A stretch of DNA of 64,000 bases from Bacteroidota bacterium (lineage in GTDB: Bacteria > Bacteroidota > Bacteroidia > Cytophagales > Spirosomataceae). Positions 26,933 through 35,850 of the stretch are shown one piece after another. The number at the start of each line of letters is the position of its first letter. Position 1 is the first letter of the stretch. Location: contig JAIUOF010000007.1 in NCBI GenBank assembly GCA_020161355.1, forward strand, positions 62,001 to 126,000. Direction: 5' to 3'. The notes below the pieces were generated by a model. That model worked only from the letters and a program-made list of their open reading frames with translations. It had not been told where the DNA came from and did no database searches. A program made the translations under genes and the position numbers.

Positions 26933-28002
26933 ATATTAATTTTTCTTTTTCTTGCTTCAATTTTCCAGGTTTCAGAATATTCTCCGTTTTCTATTACAAA
27001 AGCTTCATCGTAAAGGTTCACTGTGGGGCATACATGATAGGGTATTCCTATAATCTCCTGCCCAACTTCATAGTTTTCCCAGTTTTCGGTTTCACAAACT
27101 CCGTGCTCTTCACTTTGAGAAATTAGTTTCAAGTCAGAATTGTTTATAAATCTAATCCTTTTATCAATTGGATTTTCAGAAGCCACTGCTTTGTGACCCA
27201 TATCCAAGGTCACAATGCCTTTTTTGGGTTTCGAGATTACCCTTGTAAGAATGGTGGCCGCAAATTTAAATGGCTGTTCTGAAAATTTGTCGCCATAACC
27301 CCAATCCCACAAAACACAGGTGCCGGGGCTCAGTGTGCGGGAGCTTTCCATAGCATGTGACGTAAATGCCGGGGTACCACCAGCTATTATTTCCAAATTT
27401 AATTCACTTACGTTTTTTAGAATTTCTGATATTTTAGAAAAGCCTTTTTCAATCTTGTTTTTTCTTTGAGCAAATTCATCATCTCTGATGTGTCCGTCAT
27501 ATATGTGCAATCCTTCAAGTTTTACGCCTTTGGTTTTTGATGTTTTCTTTATAAAATCCTCCAATCCTGCATTAACTTCATGACCCGAGCGATCCATACC
27601 GTTGTTAACATCAATATATACAGAAACGGGTTTATCATTAAAAATTTTGTCCAAATCATTCAATACCACCTCACAATCAACCAAAGTGGCAAAATGCGTC
27701 CAGGGATATTTTTCTATCAAAGATTTTAATCTCAAAAGCTTTGGGCCAACCAATTGATGCGAAATAAGAACTTTTTCGGCACCGGCGATAGCAGCCAGTT
27801 CGGCTTCAGCAATAGTGGCGGCCTTAAATTTTCGGATGCCTTTGCCAATCATCAACTTCACCACATTTTCCATTTTATTAGTTTTGATGTGGGGCATAAG
27901 CCTTGAAGCATCACCGGCAATACTGATCATTTCATCGATATTAAATACAACATTTTCTTTGAAAATGAGTAGGCCTGGGGAATCCAAATTATTTAACTTC
28001 AT
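26929..28002 (-). CDS. D-threonine aldolase-like PLP enzyme
   Basis: A 357-residue fold-type III PLP enzyme of the D-threonine aldolase/D-serine dehydratase family. The PLP lysine is Lys40 in MPHIKTNKM. HIYDGHIRDD and GGTPAFTSHAM line the cofactor site, and the zinc pair His323/Cys325 is in YHVCPTVNL. The His-x-Cys pair is that of D-serine dehydratases, so D-serine or D-threonine cleavage are both possible. It is translationally coupled to the downstream GroES-like gene. Confidence 0.87.
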   Translation of the reverse strand: MKLNNLDSPGLLIFKENVVFNIDEMISIAGDASRLMPHIKTNKMENVVKLMIGKGIRKFKAATIAEAELAAIAGAEKVLISHQLVGPKLLRLKSLIEKYPWTHFATLVDCEVVLNDLDKIFNDKPVSVYIDVNNGMDRSGHEVNAGLEDFIKKTSKTKGVKLEGLHIYDGHIRDDEFAQRKNKIEKGFSKISEILKNVSELNLEIIAGGTPAFTSHAMESSRTLSPGTCVLWDWGYGDKFSEQPFKFAATILTRVISKPKKGIVTLDMGHKAVASENPIDKRIRFINNSDLKLISQSEEHGVCETENWENYEVGQEIIGIPYHVCPTVNLYDEAFVIENGEYSETWKIEARKRKINI

Positions 28003-28077
28003 ATATTAATTTTAGTTCAAGTAAAATTACTAAATTTGTTTAATAAAGAATATGGGATATTCACTTTTGACATTTTT

Positions 28078-30363
28078 ATGAAACCAGCAATTTTCCTTTT
28101 GATTTTATCATCCAGTTTTTTCCCGGCTTTTTCGCAAAAACAAAAATTTAATGATAGTCTATATTTTATTTCTTCTGACAATTTAGGTTCCAATGCTTTT
28201 TTAAAAGGTAATTATCTAGAACTTGGAATAGGTCCCAATGGTAGTTTTGTAAGTACAATTGCTCCTCCATCAGGTTACCATCCCAGGTCTGAGACAGGTC
28301 CTTATTTTGGATTGGTGTCTGATACAGAAAAAAATGGTTGGACCACCGGTGTTAGAGACTATATAGGTGATTATATAGCCAGGGGGAGTTATTGGGAGGG
28401 ATTTAAGGTTCAATTTAATTCTGAAATTTATACCAATAGATTTTCTATTACTAATATTTCGGGCAGTAATTTAACCACAGTTGATGAGCCTTTTACCAAA
28501 AAAGCAAATTGGGTTGGCGAAGTCACTGGAAAATTCAAAATAAAACAAAATGTGACTCTTGGGATTGATAATACCTATTTTACAGTAAAGATTACAATCA
28601 TTAATCAATCTCCCTCAAGTGCAAATTTTTATTACTCGAGATTTGTTGACCCTGACAATGAGCAATATTACACTGGTGATTATGATACAAGAAATAGAAT
28701 TGTTGGCCAGGGAAATGAAAATGGAAGGTCTTTAGTGAGATCCCAAGGTTTGAGTTTTGGTGCTTATTTGGCTTTAAGTTCAAGCGATACAAGGTCTTGC
28801 GTTGGAATAGCCCCTCTTTGGGGAGCATTGCCAGCAGATTATTTTAATGGAAGCAGAGGAGTATATAAGTCAGGTGTTATTGACGACGATGCAGAAATTG
28901 GAATTGTTTTTAAATCTGAAAATATAAGCTCAATGGATTCTGTGGTATATGAATTTTCATATCTCACAAGAATTGAAGACGAAGAATCAATAGGTTGTTC
29001 ACTTCCAATAGTTTACAAAGCGAGTAAAGTACTTGAAAACTCTTTTGATGTAAATTTTAGCAACTATTCGAGTACTTCTTTCTCTATTCGATATAAGCAG
29101 AATGGAACTGAAAATTGGATCTATTCACCATCTATACTTTCCCCTCTAACTGACTCAGTTACTTATTCAATTGAAGGATTGTCGCAAAATACTAATTATA
29201 TTTATCAAATTAGAAAATTCTGTCCTGGTGGGTTTGATACAAGTTATTCTGATTCCTATTCAGTTACTACTAATTGTATAGGTTTGCAAAATTCTATACC
29301 CCATATCGATACCCTTATTGAAAATAAAGCTTTGATAAAATTTGATATCAATAATAAAAGTAATATGACAAATATCAGATACAGGAAGGTTGGTTCATTG
29401 GATTGGATAGACATTGGAGGTATATTGGCTGATGAATATGAATTGAATAATCTTATCCCAAATACTTTTTACGAAGTTCAAAATCAATCGAGCTGCATTA
29501 TTAATAATTCTTTATTTTCACCAAGCACGTTATTTAAGAGTAAAAAGTGTCCTAAAAAAGTGGTTTTGAATGGCAATATCGATGGCGGCCTTTACGAAGT
29601 GCTTGACTCTTTGGTGTCAAAGTCATACATTGACAAGAATACTATTTTTTCTTCTGGAAAATCTATCTTACTTGAACCAGGTTTTAGAACATTACCAAAT
29701 AATGTATTTACAGCAAAAATTAATAGTTGTTTTAGTAATCTTGAGTCAGGATTGGTAGCATATTTTCCATTTAAGGGCAATGTGTTGGATAGTTCAGGAA
29801 GTAATGTTCTGACTTCCTTTCAAAATACTTCCATGGCAGTAGGCTTTAATGGTCAGCCAAACTCTTCAATAAGTTTCAATGGGACTAATAGCTGGGGTAA
29901 CATATTAAATGAATTTGATATCCTTCCCAAATCAATAAATTTGTGGTTTAATAATTCTCGTAATTATTCCTATGGTCAATATGGCTCAATTTACCAGTCA
30001 GACAACCCATATTTAACTTATGGAAATACTGGAATTGCTGTGGTTAATTTTAATGGTCAAAATGAAATCTTCTTAACATATTCTGCTGTATCTGCTTCTA
30101 AGCCTGTATTGCCAAATACATGGTACAATGTGTGTATTACGGTGGATGAACTTCATAATATTAATTATTATTTAAATGGAGAATTGATTGATAGTAAAAG
30201 TTTTACTGGATATGTTAAATCAAGTCAGGGTCTTCAAAGTTCAATAGTCGGTTCAAGCAGAAATGCAAACAATTCATTTTTTAATGGAAAAATTGATGAA
30301 ATAAGAATATATAATAGAGTTCTTACTCCCATTGAAGTTAAAGAAATATACGATTTGAAATAA
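28078..30363 (+). CDS. Large secreted protein with FN3-like and LamG domains
   Basis: A 761-residue exported protein with signal peptide MKPAIFLLILSSSFFPAFS. Residues about 25-320 form an unrecognised strand-rich domain (GPNGSFVSTIAPPSGYHPR, YFGLVSDTEKNG). About 320-500 hold two FN3-like repeats (FSIRYKQNGTENW, IRYRKVGSLDW). From about 560 a LamG/concanavalin-like domain runs to the end (GLVAYFPFKGNVLDSSG, KIDEIRIYNRVLTPIEV). There is no T9SS C-terminal sorting domain after it. It may be a surface adhesin or carbohydrate-binding protein. ATG at 28078 begins the signal peptide. TAAATTTG at 28031 could be its -7 box. Confidence 0.75.
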   Translation: MKPAIFLLILSSSFFPAFSQKQKFNDSLYFISSDNLGSNAFLKGNYLELGIGPNGSFVSTIAPPSGYHPRSETGPYFGLVSDTEKNGWTTGVRDYIGDYIARGSYWEGFKVQFNSEIYTNRFSITNISGSNLTTVDEPFTKKANWVGEVTGKFKIKQNVTLGIDNTYFTVKITIINQSPSSANFYYSRFVDPDNEQYYTGDYDTRNRIVGQGNENGRSLVRSQGLSFGAYLALSSSDTRSCVGIAPLWGALPADYFNGSRGVYKSGVIDDDAEIGIVFKSENISSMDSVVYEFSYLTRIEDEESIGCSLPIVYKASKVLENSFDVNFSNYSSTSFSIRYKQNGTENWIYSPSILSPLTDSVTYSIEGLSQNTNYIYQIRKFCPGGFDTSYSDSYSVTTNCIGLQNSIPHIDTLIENKALIKFDINNKSNMTNIRYRKVGSLDWIDIGGILADEYELNNLIPNTFYEVQNQSSCIINNSLFSPSTLFKSKKCPKKVVLNGNIDGGLYEVLDSLVSKSYIDKNTIFSSGKSILLEPGFRTLPNNVFTAKINSCFSNLESGLVAYFPFKGNVLDSSGSNVLTSFQNTSMAVGFNGQPNSSISFNGTNSWGNILNEFDILPKSINLWFNNSRNYSYGQYGSIYQSDNPYLTYGNTGIAVVNFNGQNEIFLTYSAVSASKPVLPNTWYNVCITVDELHNINYYLNGELIDSKSFTGYVKSSQGLQSSIVGSSRNANNSFFNGKIDEIRIYNRVLTPIEVKEIYDLK

Positions 30364-30381
30364 AAATTTCAGATAATTAAA

Positions 30382-30798
30382 TCAAGTAAAAAATTCACTT
30401 ATCATTTCGTTTTTATTTTCATAAACCTCCAGCGGCAAGCCGTCAGGGTCGCTGAAAAAGGTAAATTTCTTTCCGGTAAACTCATCAATTCTGATGGGCT
30501 CAGAAAATATGCTTTTTTCGGTCAGGAAGTTTTGAAATTCTTCAACATTTTTCACTTCAAAAGCCAAATGTCTTAATCCACAAGCCTCAGGGCGACTTAC
30601 ACGTTTTGGGGGATTTGGAAAGGAGAAAAGCTCGATGATATACTCGCCATTAAGTGCTAAGTCGCATTTCCATGAATCACGACTATTTCGGAAAACCTCA
30701 GCAATGACCTCCAAACCGAGGATTTCGGTATAAAACCGTTTCGATTTTTCATAATCAGAACAAATTATGGCGATATGATGGATTTTATTAATAACCAT
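30382..30798 (-). CDS. VOC family protein (glyoxalase-like)
   Basis: A 138-residue protein of the vicinal oxygen chelate superfamily, close to the YwbC/SMU1112c-type glyoxalase-like group. Metal-binding positions are visible: HHIAIICSDY (first His), ELFSF (Glu), LRHLAFEV (second His) and LPLEVYE (second Glu). It could be a small-molecule isomerase or lyase, but the substrate is unknown. Its start lies 11 bases inside the end of the DUF5615 gene, so it is read from the same transcript as the toxin-antitoxin-like pair. Confidence 0.85.
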   Translation of the reverse strand: MVINKIHHIAIICSDYEKSKRFYTEILGLEVIAEVFRNSRDSWKCDLALNGEYIIELFSFPNPPKRVSRPEACGLRHLAFEVKNVEEFQNFLTEKSIFSEPIRIDEFTGKKFTFFSDPDGLPLEVYENKNEMISEFFT

Positions 30799-31138
30799 GT
30801 AAATGTTTTAGGTCAAATTCTATAAGATTGTTTTTTTTAAGAAGTAAACAGATTTTGCTAAAATTCGATTTAAAACCATTAAAAAGTTCTTTATTGGGTT
30901 TGTTTCCTGAGGTTACAATTATCAGTTTTTTAGGTTTATTAGCTAAAATAAAGCTATCTAGAAAATCTTTATCTTTAGTAATTACAATTCTATTTTCCAA
31001 TTCAGAAATCCTTAAAATTTCCTTGTCAGTTGTTTTTTCTTTTGATGGGAGGTCATTAGTGTGAATCGCATCAAATCCTTCTGATTCAATAAATTGCTTT
31101 AAACCATAGGGCAATTGTGCATCAATAATGAATTTCAT
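30788..31138 (-). CDS. DUF5615 PIN-like protein (putative toxin)
   Basis: A 116-residue protein of the DUF5615 PIN-like family, the presumed RNase toxin member of a pair. It begins FIIDAQLPYGLKQFI; Asp6, Glu40/Asp38 and Asp56/Asp58 in VITKDKDF are the likely acidic metal site of the PIN fold. The start overlaps the stop of the DUF433 gene as ATGA, giving the normal antitoxin-toxin order. Toxicity is inferred from the family, not seen. Confidence 0.85.
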   Translation of the reverse strand: MKFIIDAQLPYGLKQFIESEGFDAIHTNDLPSKEKTTDKEILRISELENRIVITKDKDFLDSFILANKPKKLIIVTSGNKPNKELFNGFKSNFSKICLLLKKNNLIEFDLKHLHGY

Positions 31139-31365
31139 GCTACTTTACTAAGTATCTTTATATTTGCAAGTTTTGAAGCAAAAAGAAGGCAGGCTTTAAT
31201 ATCTTCAGGTTCAATAGAAGGATAGTCATTTATTATTTCCTCATTGCTCATTCCGGAAGATAATAATTCTAATATCATTTCTACCGGATATCGCATACCT
31301 CTTATACATGGTTTTCCATGGCATATTTCCGGATCAATTGTTATTCTGTTGATTATTGCTTCCAT
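31135..31365 (-). CDS. DUF433 antitoxin-like protein
   Basis: A 76-residue DUF433 protein: RITIDPEICHGKPCIRGMR, then VEMILELLSSGMSNEEII and a helix-turn-helix-like segment. DUF433 proteins are the usual partners of DUF5615/VapC-like proteins and probably bind both toxin and operator. It is the first gene of the three-gene unit ending at 30382. Confidence 0.88.
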   Translation of the reverse strand: MEAIINRITIDPEICHGKPCIRGMRYPVEMILELLSSGMSNEEIINDYPSIEPEDIKACLLFASKLANIKILSKVA

Positions 31366-31392
31366 TCCTATATTTTTTTCAAATATAAAGTA

Positions 31393-32871
31393 TTATCTTA
31401 AATTTTCTATAATATCACTGGCTATCAGGCTTTTTTGAGATTTTAATTTTGCTGCTTCATCTCCTGCTTTTCCATGGTCAAATACGGCTTTGAGGGCAGC
31501 CTCCTGAGGCGAAAGTCCCTGAGCAAGATATGCCAAAATCACGCCAGTAAGCACGTCGCCCGAGCCTGCCGTGGCCATTCCGGGGTTTCCTGTTGAGTTA
31601 AAATGAATGCCGCCATCTGGAAATGCCACCGCAGTATTGTATCCTTTTAATACGATTATCCAATGATTTTCTAATGCGAATTTTCTGAGTAAATCAAAAG
31701 TTTCCAGGCTATTTTCCGGGTTTTCGCCTGTGAGGTTTTTAAATTCTTTCAAATGTGGGGTAAAAATTGTATTCGCAGGTACGTATTCCAGCAATTCACG
31801 GTCTTTTGCCAGCAAATTGATTGCATCTGCATCAATAACCAATGGTTTTTTTGTTTTGAGAATGGCCACCAGTTCTATAATTCGTTCTTCTTTTTGGCCG
31901 ATTCCCGGACCCATTCCAATAGCATCGAAAGCCTCCAATTCTTTTTCTGTCCAGATTTCAGAAATACTTTTTTCCAGATCATCAGGTAAAAATATAGCTT
32001 CCGGAACAGCAATTTGTATAATATCATTTTCTTTGTTTCCTGCCGAAATACTTACTTTTCCAACCCCAGAACGCAAACAGGCTTTTGAAGCTAAAATTGC
32101 TGCTCCCATCATTCCATGGCTTCCTGCAATGAGCAAGGCATGGCCATAGGTGCCTTTGTGAGAAAATTTTGCTCTAGGTCTTTCTATGAAATCTTCTTTG
32201 AGGATGAGGTAGAAATTTGTTTCTGTATTTTTTTCAAAATCAGGATACAAACCAATATCCAAAATTTCCCATTCTCCCAGAAATTCTTCATTTTCCTTCA
32301 TGAAAAACGCAAGTTTCGGGCATTGAAATGTGAGCGTATATTTGGCATTTATTTTTGCGTCATCGGTGTTTAAGTAATCACAAAATACCCCCGAAGGAAA
32401 ATCTACAGCCACCACATCAATATTTGATTCATTGATTTTATTAATTATTTCAGCGAAAATTCCTTCTATTTTTCGGTTCAACCCATTTCCAAAGATTGCA
32501 TCTATGATTACGCACTTTTTATTAGTTTTTTGGAATTCAAAATTTTTAGCTGAAATAATCTTTATTCCCTGATTTTCTGCTCTTTTCAGATTGGTCTTAA
32601 AATCTTCGGAGCCATTTTCTGGCTCGCCACATATTACCACTTCGACATCGTTGCCATTTTGGTGGAGCATCCTTGCTATAGCCAGACCATCACCACCATT
32701 ATTTCCGGTGCCGGCAAAAATCAAAACTTTGAAATCAGCATTATAAAGCTCACAAAATCTTTTGGTAAATACGGAGGAGGCCCGTTCCATTAAGTCAATG
32801 GACGCAATAGGCTCATATTTAATCGTATATTGATCCCAAGCCTTAATTTGGTTTGCCGAAAATACTTTCAT
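31393..32871 (-). CDS. nnr: Bifunctional NAD(P)HX epimerase/dehydratase
   Basis: A 492-residue fusion that repairs hydrated NAD(P)H. The N-terminal epimerase (YjeF_N, residues 1-210) has GTGNNGGDGLAIARML. The C-terminal ADP/ATP-dependent dehydratase (residues about 225-490) has LIAGSHGMMGAA, GMGPGIG and GNPGMATAGSGDVLTG with the catalytic Asp439. Length and order are those of E. coli Nnr (YjeF). The gene is leftward and its stop lies 27 bases before the DUF433 start. Confidence 0.93.
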   Translation of the reverse strand: MKVFSANQIKAWDQYTIKYEPIASIDLMERASSVFTKRFCELYNADFKVLIFAGTGNNGGDGLAIARMLHQNGNDVEVVICGEPENGSEDFKTNLKRAENQGIKIISAKNFEFQKTNKKCVIIDAIFGNGLNRKIEGIFAEIINKINESNIDVVAVDFPSGVFCDYLNTDDAKINAKYTLTFQCPKLAFFMKENEEFLGEWEILDIGLYPDFEKNTETNFYLILKEDFIERPRAKFSHKGTYGHALLIAGSHGMMGAAILASKACLRSGVGKVSISAGNKENDIIQIAVPEAIFLPDDLEKSISEIWTEKELEAFDAIGMGPGIGQKEERIIELVAILKTKKPLVIDADAINLLAKDRELLEYVPANTIFTPHLKEFKNLTGENPENSLETFDLLRKFALENHWIIVLKGYNTAVAFPDGGIHFNSTGNPGMATAGSGDVLTGVILAYLAQGLSPQEAALKAVFDHGKAGDEAAKLKSQKSLIASDIIENLR

Positions 32872-32993
32872 ATTTCAAAGTTACATTTTTTTTAGTTCAA
32901 TTTTTTCGAAAAAAGTGATGTTTAGAAAAACCACCTTTTTATGCCATTTAACTTTCATTTTTTCTAAATTTGGGCTTTTATTTCTAAAAAAAT

Positions 32994-34034
32994 ATGTCAG
33001 ATCAGAATTTGATTTCCGGGATACAGCAAGTTGGGATTGGGGTTGTGGATGCAGGTGAAGCCTTTAAATGGTACAATCGAACATTGGGATTAAATGTCCC
33101 TGTATTTGACGATGTGGCCGAAGCCAAACTTATGGTAAAATATACGGTAGGGAATATCCGCCAGCGTAGAGCTATTCTTGCAGTGAATATGGCAGGTGGG
33201 GGTGGTGCCGAAATCTGGGAGTCCAAAAGACCTTTACCTATTGCTTGTGATTTTGAACCTCAAATTGGTGATCTCGGAATTTTTGCTGTAAAAATTAAAT
33301 GCCAGAATATCGGTGATTTTGCACATCAAAATGGCCTGAAAGTTTATCAAACTCCAGAAAATAAGCCAACAACATGGCTAAAAGACCCCTACAGAAATCA
33401 ACTTCAGATTGTTGAAGATGACTCATGGTTTAAGCCGGGAATCTCTAATACCGGCGGTGTGCTTGGAGCAATAATAGGTGTGAGTGATATGGAAAAAGCT
33501 CTTACACTGTACCGTGATGCCCTGGGATTGAAAGTGGTTTATGATAAAACCGGAAAATTTAATGATTTGGTGGGTTTAAGTGGCGGAGAAGGAGAATTCA
33601 GAAAAGTGCTTTTGAAAATGTCACACGAACCTGTGGGTGCGTTTTCCAGGTTGTTTGGAAATATCGAAGTTGAGTTAGTCCAGGCTTTAGATAAACCTGT
33701 AAAGACCATCATGAAAGGTCGTTCCTGGGGTGATTTGGGTTTCATTCACCTGTGTTTCGATGCCCTTGATATGGATGCTTTGGGCGAGAAACTCTCTGCG
33801 AAAGGTTTTCCTTTTACCGTAGATAGTGCCAATTCTTTTGATATGGGTGATGCCGCAGGTCGATTTACGTACATTGAAGATCCGGATGGTACATTGATAG
33901 AATTTGTAGAAACCCACAAAGTTCCGGTTTTGAAAAAAATCGGATGGTTTATTGATCTCAAAAAACGTGGAAACAAAAAACCACTTCCCAATTGGATGAT
34001 TAATACGTTGGGTTGGGGGAAAGTTAAAGCTTAA
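32994..34034 (+). CDS. Two-domain VOC family protein
   Basis: A 346-residue protein made of two glyoxalase-like VOC modules: residues about 5-135 (GIQQVGIGVVDAGEAFKWY to LQIVEDDSWF) and about 150-300 (GGVLGAIIGVSDMEKALTLY to DGTLIEFVETH). A basic C-terminal tail follows (LKKRGNKKPLPNWM). Several metal-ligand positions are not histidine, as in ring-cleavage-like or ligand-binding members, so no reaction is assigned. The stop codon abuts the ATG of the HipA-family kinase gene with no gap, so they form one transcript. Confidence 0.82.
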   Translation: MSDQNLISGIQQVGIGVVDAGEAFKWYNRTLGLNVPVFDDVAEAKLMVKYTVGNIRQRRAILAVNMAGGGGAEIWESKRPLPIACDFEPQIGDLGIFAVKIKCQNIGDFAHQNGLKVYQTPENKPTTWLKDPYRNQLQIVEDDSWFKPGISNTGGVLGAIIGVSDMEKALTLYRDALGLKVVYDKTGKFNDLVGLSGGEGEFRKVLLKMSHEPVGAFSRLFGNIEVELVQALDKPVKTIMKGRSWGDLGFIHLCFDALDMDALGEKLSAKGFPFTVDSANSFDMGDAAGRFTYIEDPDGTLIEFVETHKVPVLKKIGWFIDLKKRGNKKPLPNWMINTLGWGKVKA

Positions 34035-34805
34035 ATGCCGCAAATCAGGACTGTAAATATTACCCGTTATGTGACTCCTTTACGTGAGGGAGGCTCTTTG
34101 CCTGCTATTGTTGAAGCAGATGACGGTTTTCTATATGTCTTGAAATTTAAAGGTGCCGGACAAGGAGCGAAAGCCCTTATTTCCGACTTTATAGGTGCTG
34201 AGATGGCAAGGGAAATGGGTTTAAAAGTGCCTGAAGTAGTTTTTGCTGAGTTGTCTGAAGGTTTTGGACGTACCGAACCTGATGAGGAAATCCAGGATTT
34301 GCTCCAATTCAGTACCGGTCTGAATTTGGGATTGCATTATTTATCAGGTTCTATCACTTTTGATGCCGTTGTAAATGATATTGATGCCTTGGTGGCAGCA
34401 AAAATCGTTTGGCTTGATGCATTTTTGATGAATATCGATCGCACTGCACGAAATACCAACATGCTCATTTGGCACAAAGAACTTTGGGTAATCGACCATG
34501 GTGCCTCCTTGTATTTTCATCATAATCCCGAAAATTGGGAGGAACAGGCCGCGAAGCCCTTTCAGCAAATAAAAGATCATGTTTTATTGAAGAAAAGTGC
34601 CCCTTTAAGTGAAGTCAATGACACTATTCTGCAAAAGTTTACTCCTGAATTCATTGACAAAATCGTAGATTTAATTCCGGAAGTATGGATTTCCTCTGAT
34701 CCCGGAATCAGTAGGGATTTATACAGAGATTTCCTGAAATTACGTTTGAAAAATTCCTCAAAGTTTATTTCTGAAGCTGAAAATGCAAGAGAAAAACTGG
34801 TTTGA
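34035..34805 (+). CDS. HipA-family kinase
   Basis: A 256-residue protein of the short HipA-like kinase group. Visible kinase elements are a nucleotide-binding lysine (YVLKFKG, Lys37 or Lys39), the catalytic segment MNIDRTARNTNM with Asp135, Asn140 and Asn142, and the metal-binding WVIDHG with Asp154. It lacks the longer N-terminal part of E. coli HipA and no HipB-like DNA-binding gene is beside it. Its target is unknown. It sits between a VOC gene (zero gap) and a DUF3037 gene (23-base overlap). Confidence 0.85.
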   Translation: MPQIRTVNITRYVTPLREGGSLPAIVEADDGFLYVLKFKGAGQGAKALISDFIGAEMAREMGLKVPEVVFAELSEGFGRTEPDEEIQDLLQFSTGLNLGLHYLSGSITFDAVVNDIDALVAAKIVWLDAFLMNIDRTARNTNMLIWHKELWVIDHGASLYFHHNPENWEEQAAKPFQQIKDHVLLKKSAPLSEVNDTILQKFTPEFIDKIVDLIPEVWISSDPGISRDLYRDFLKLRLKNSSKFISEAENAREKLV

Positions 34806-35166
34806 ATATGCGGTAATCAGGCTTGTACCCAGAGTAGAGCGGGGCGAATATCTCAATATTGGTCTGGTTTTGTATTGTAAAAACCTAAAAAAAGTTTTAT
34901 CAAAAACCTACCTTGACCACCGGAAAATAAGCTGTCTGTTTCCAAAAGTTGATTTTGAAGAACTTGAAAGCCATATTCTAGCATTTGAAAAAATTTGTAA
35001 TGCTAGCCCAGATTCGGGTGTGATTGGTCAGCAAGATGCCCCATCTAGATTCAGGTGGTTAACCGCCAAACGAAGTACTATTATTCAAACCTCAGAAGTA
35101 CATCCCGGTTTTTCCGATAACATTGAAAAAACTTTTGAAAAAATGTTTAATCAACTAGTCGCTTGA
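34783..35166 (+). CDS. DUF3037 domain-containing protein
   Basis: A 127-residue protein of family DUF3037, recognised from FEYAVIRLVPRVERGEYLNIGLVLYC at the start and WLTAKRSTIIQTSEVHPGFS later. Function is unknown. DUF3037 genes commonly follow a HipA-like kinase gene, as here, where the two overlap by 23 bases. This suggests that the proteins work together, perhaps as kinase and regulator or substrate (inference). Confidence 0.85.
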   Translation: MQEKNWFEYAVIRLVPRVERGEYLNIGLVLYCKNLKKVLSKTYLDHRKISCLFPKVDFEELESHILAFEKICNASPDSGVIGQQDAPSRFRWLTAKRSTIIQTSEVHPGFSDNIEKTFEKMFNQLVA

Positions 35167-35270
35167 TTTTTTTTCATTTCTTTTTTTTAATTAAAAGTCA
35201 CTATTTTCTCCATTTGATACATTAAACGGTGGTCCACAATGCATTGACCTAAAAAATAGTAAATTAGCAT

Positions 35271-35301
35271 TTTGTAATTTATTGTAGTTTTATTATATTT
35301 G
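35271..35301 (+). promoter_or_regulatory. Promoter of rplS
   Basis: TTTG at 35271-35274, exactly 19 bases, then TATATTTG at 35294-35301: a full match to the Bacteroidota -33/-7 consensus. Transcription should start near 35308, giving a leader of about 80 bases. Confidence 0.75.
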
Positions 35302-35387
35302 CACCTCATTTTCAGTAAATGCCTCTTTTGCCTGAAAGAAGCCTCTTTGCACCTTTAAATTTTTATTAATTTTTTATAAAACTTAAA

Positions 35388-35741
35388 ATGGATTTAATTA
35401 AATTTGTAGAATCAGAATTTTTGGCATCAAAAGCCGGGGTTCCTGATTTCAAGGCTGGTGACACAGTTAATGTTTACGTAAAAATCGTTGAAGGAAACAA
35501 AGAGCGTATTCAGCTTTATCAAGGTGTGGTTATTCAACGTAAAAACTATGGAACCACTGGTGAGACTTTCACCGTAAGAAAAATTTCTAATGGTGTAGGT
35601 GTTGAAAGAATTTTTCCTGTTTTGTCTCCTTCAATTGACAAAATCGAAGTGATCAGAAGAGGTAAAGTACGCAGAGCTAAATTGTATTACTTGAGAGGTA
35701 AACAAGGTAAAGCTGCAAGAATTAAAGAATTAAAAAAATAA
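35388..35741 (+). CDS. rplS: 50S ribosomal protein L19
   Basis: A 117-residue L19, found at the 30S-50S interface. Diagnostic segments are [47 protein letters not shown] and [22 protein letters not shown]. Length is normal. Unlike the proteobacterial rpsP-rimM-trmD-rplS order, it stands alone with its own promoter and terminator. Confidence 0.98.
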   Translation: MDLIKFVESEFLASKAGVPDFKAGDTVNVYVKIVEGNKERIQLYQGVVIQRKNYGTTGETFTVRKISNGVGVERIFPVLSPSIDKIEVIRRGKVRRAKLYYLRGKQGKAARIKELKK

Positions 35742-35803
35742 TTTTGTCAGAAATGACAATTTAAGATTTTAAGTAATAGCTTTTTCATAATTTGTACAAA
35801 AAC

Positions 35804-35831
35804 GTCATCTCTCTGAGGTGACTTTTTTTTT
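35804..35831 (+). terminator. Intrinsic terminator of rplS
   Basis: An 8-bp stem (GTCATCTC with GAGGTGAC, one G-T pair), a 3-base loop and a run of nine T. It ends 20 bases before the dapF start, so dapF needs its own promoter or read-through. Confidence 0.8.
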
Positions 35832-35850
35832 ACAAATAAATATTTCTGAA

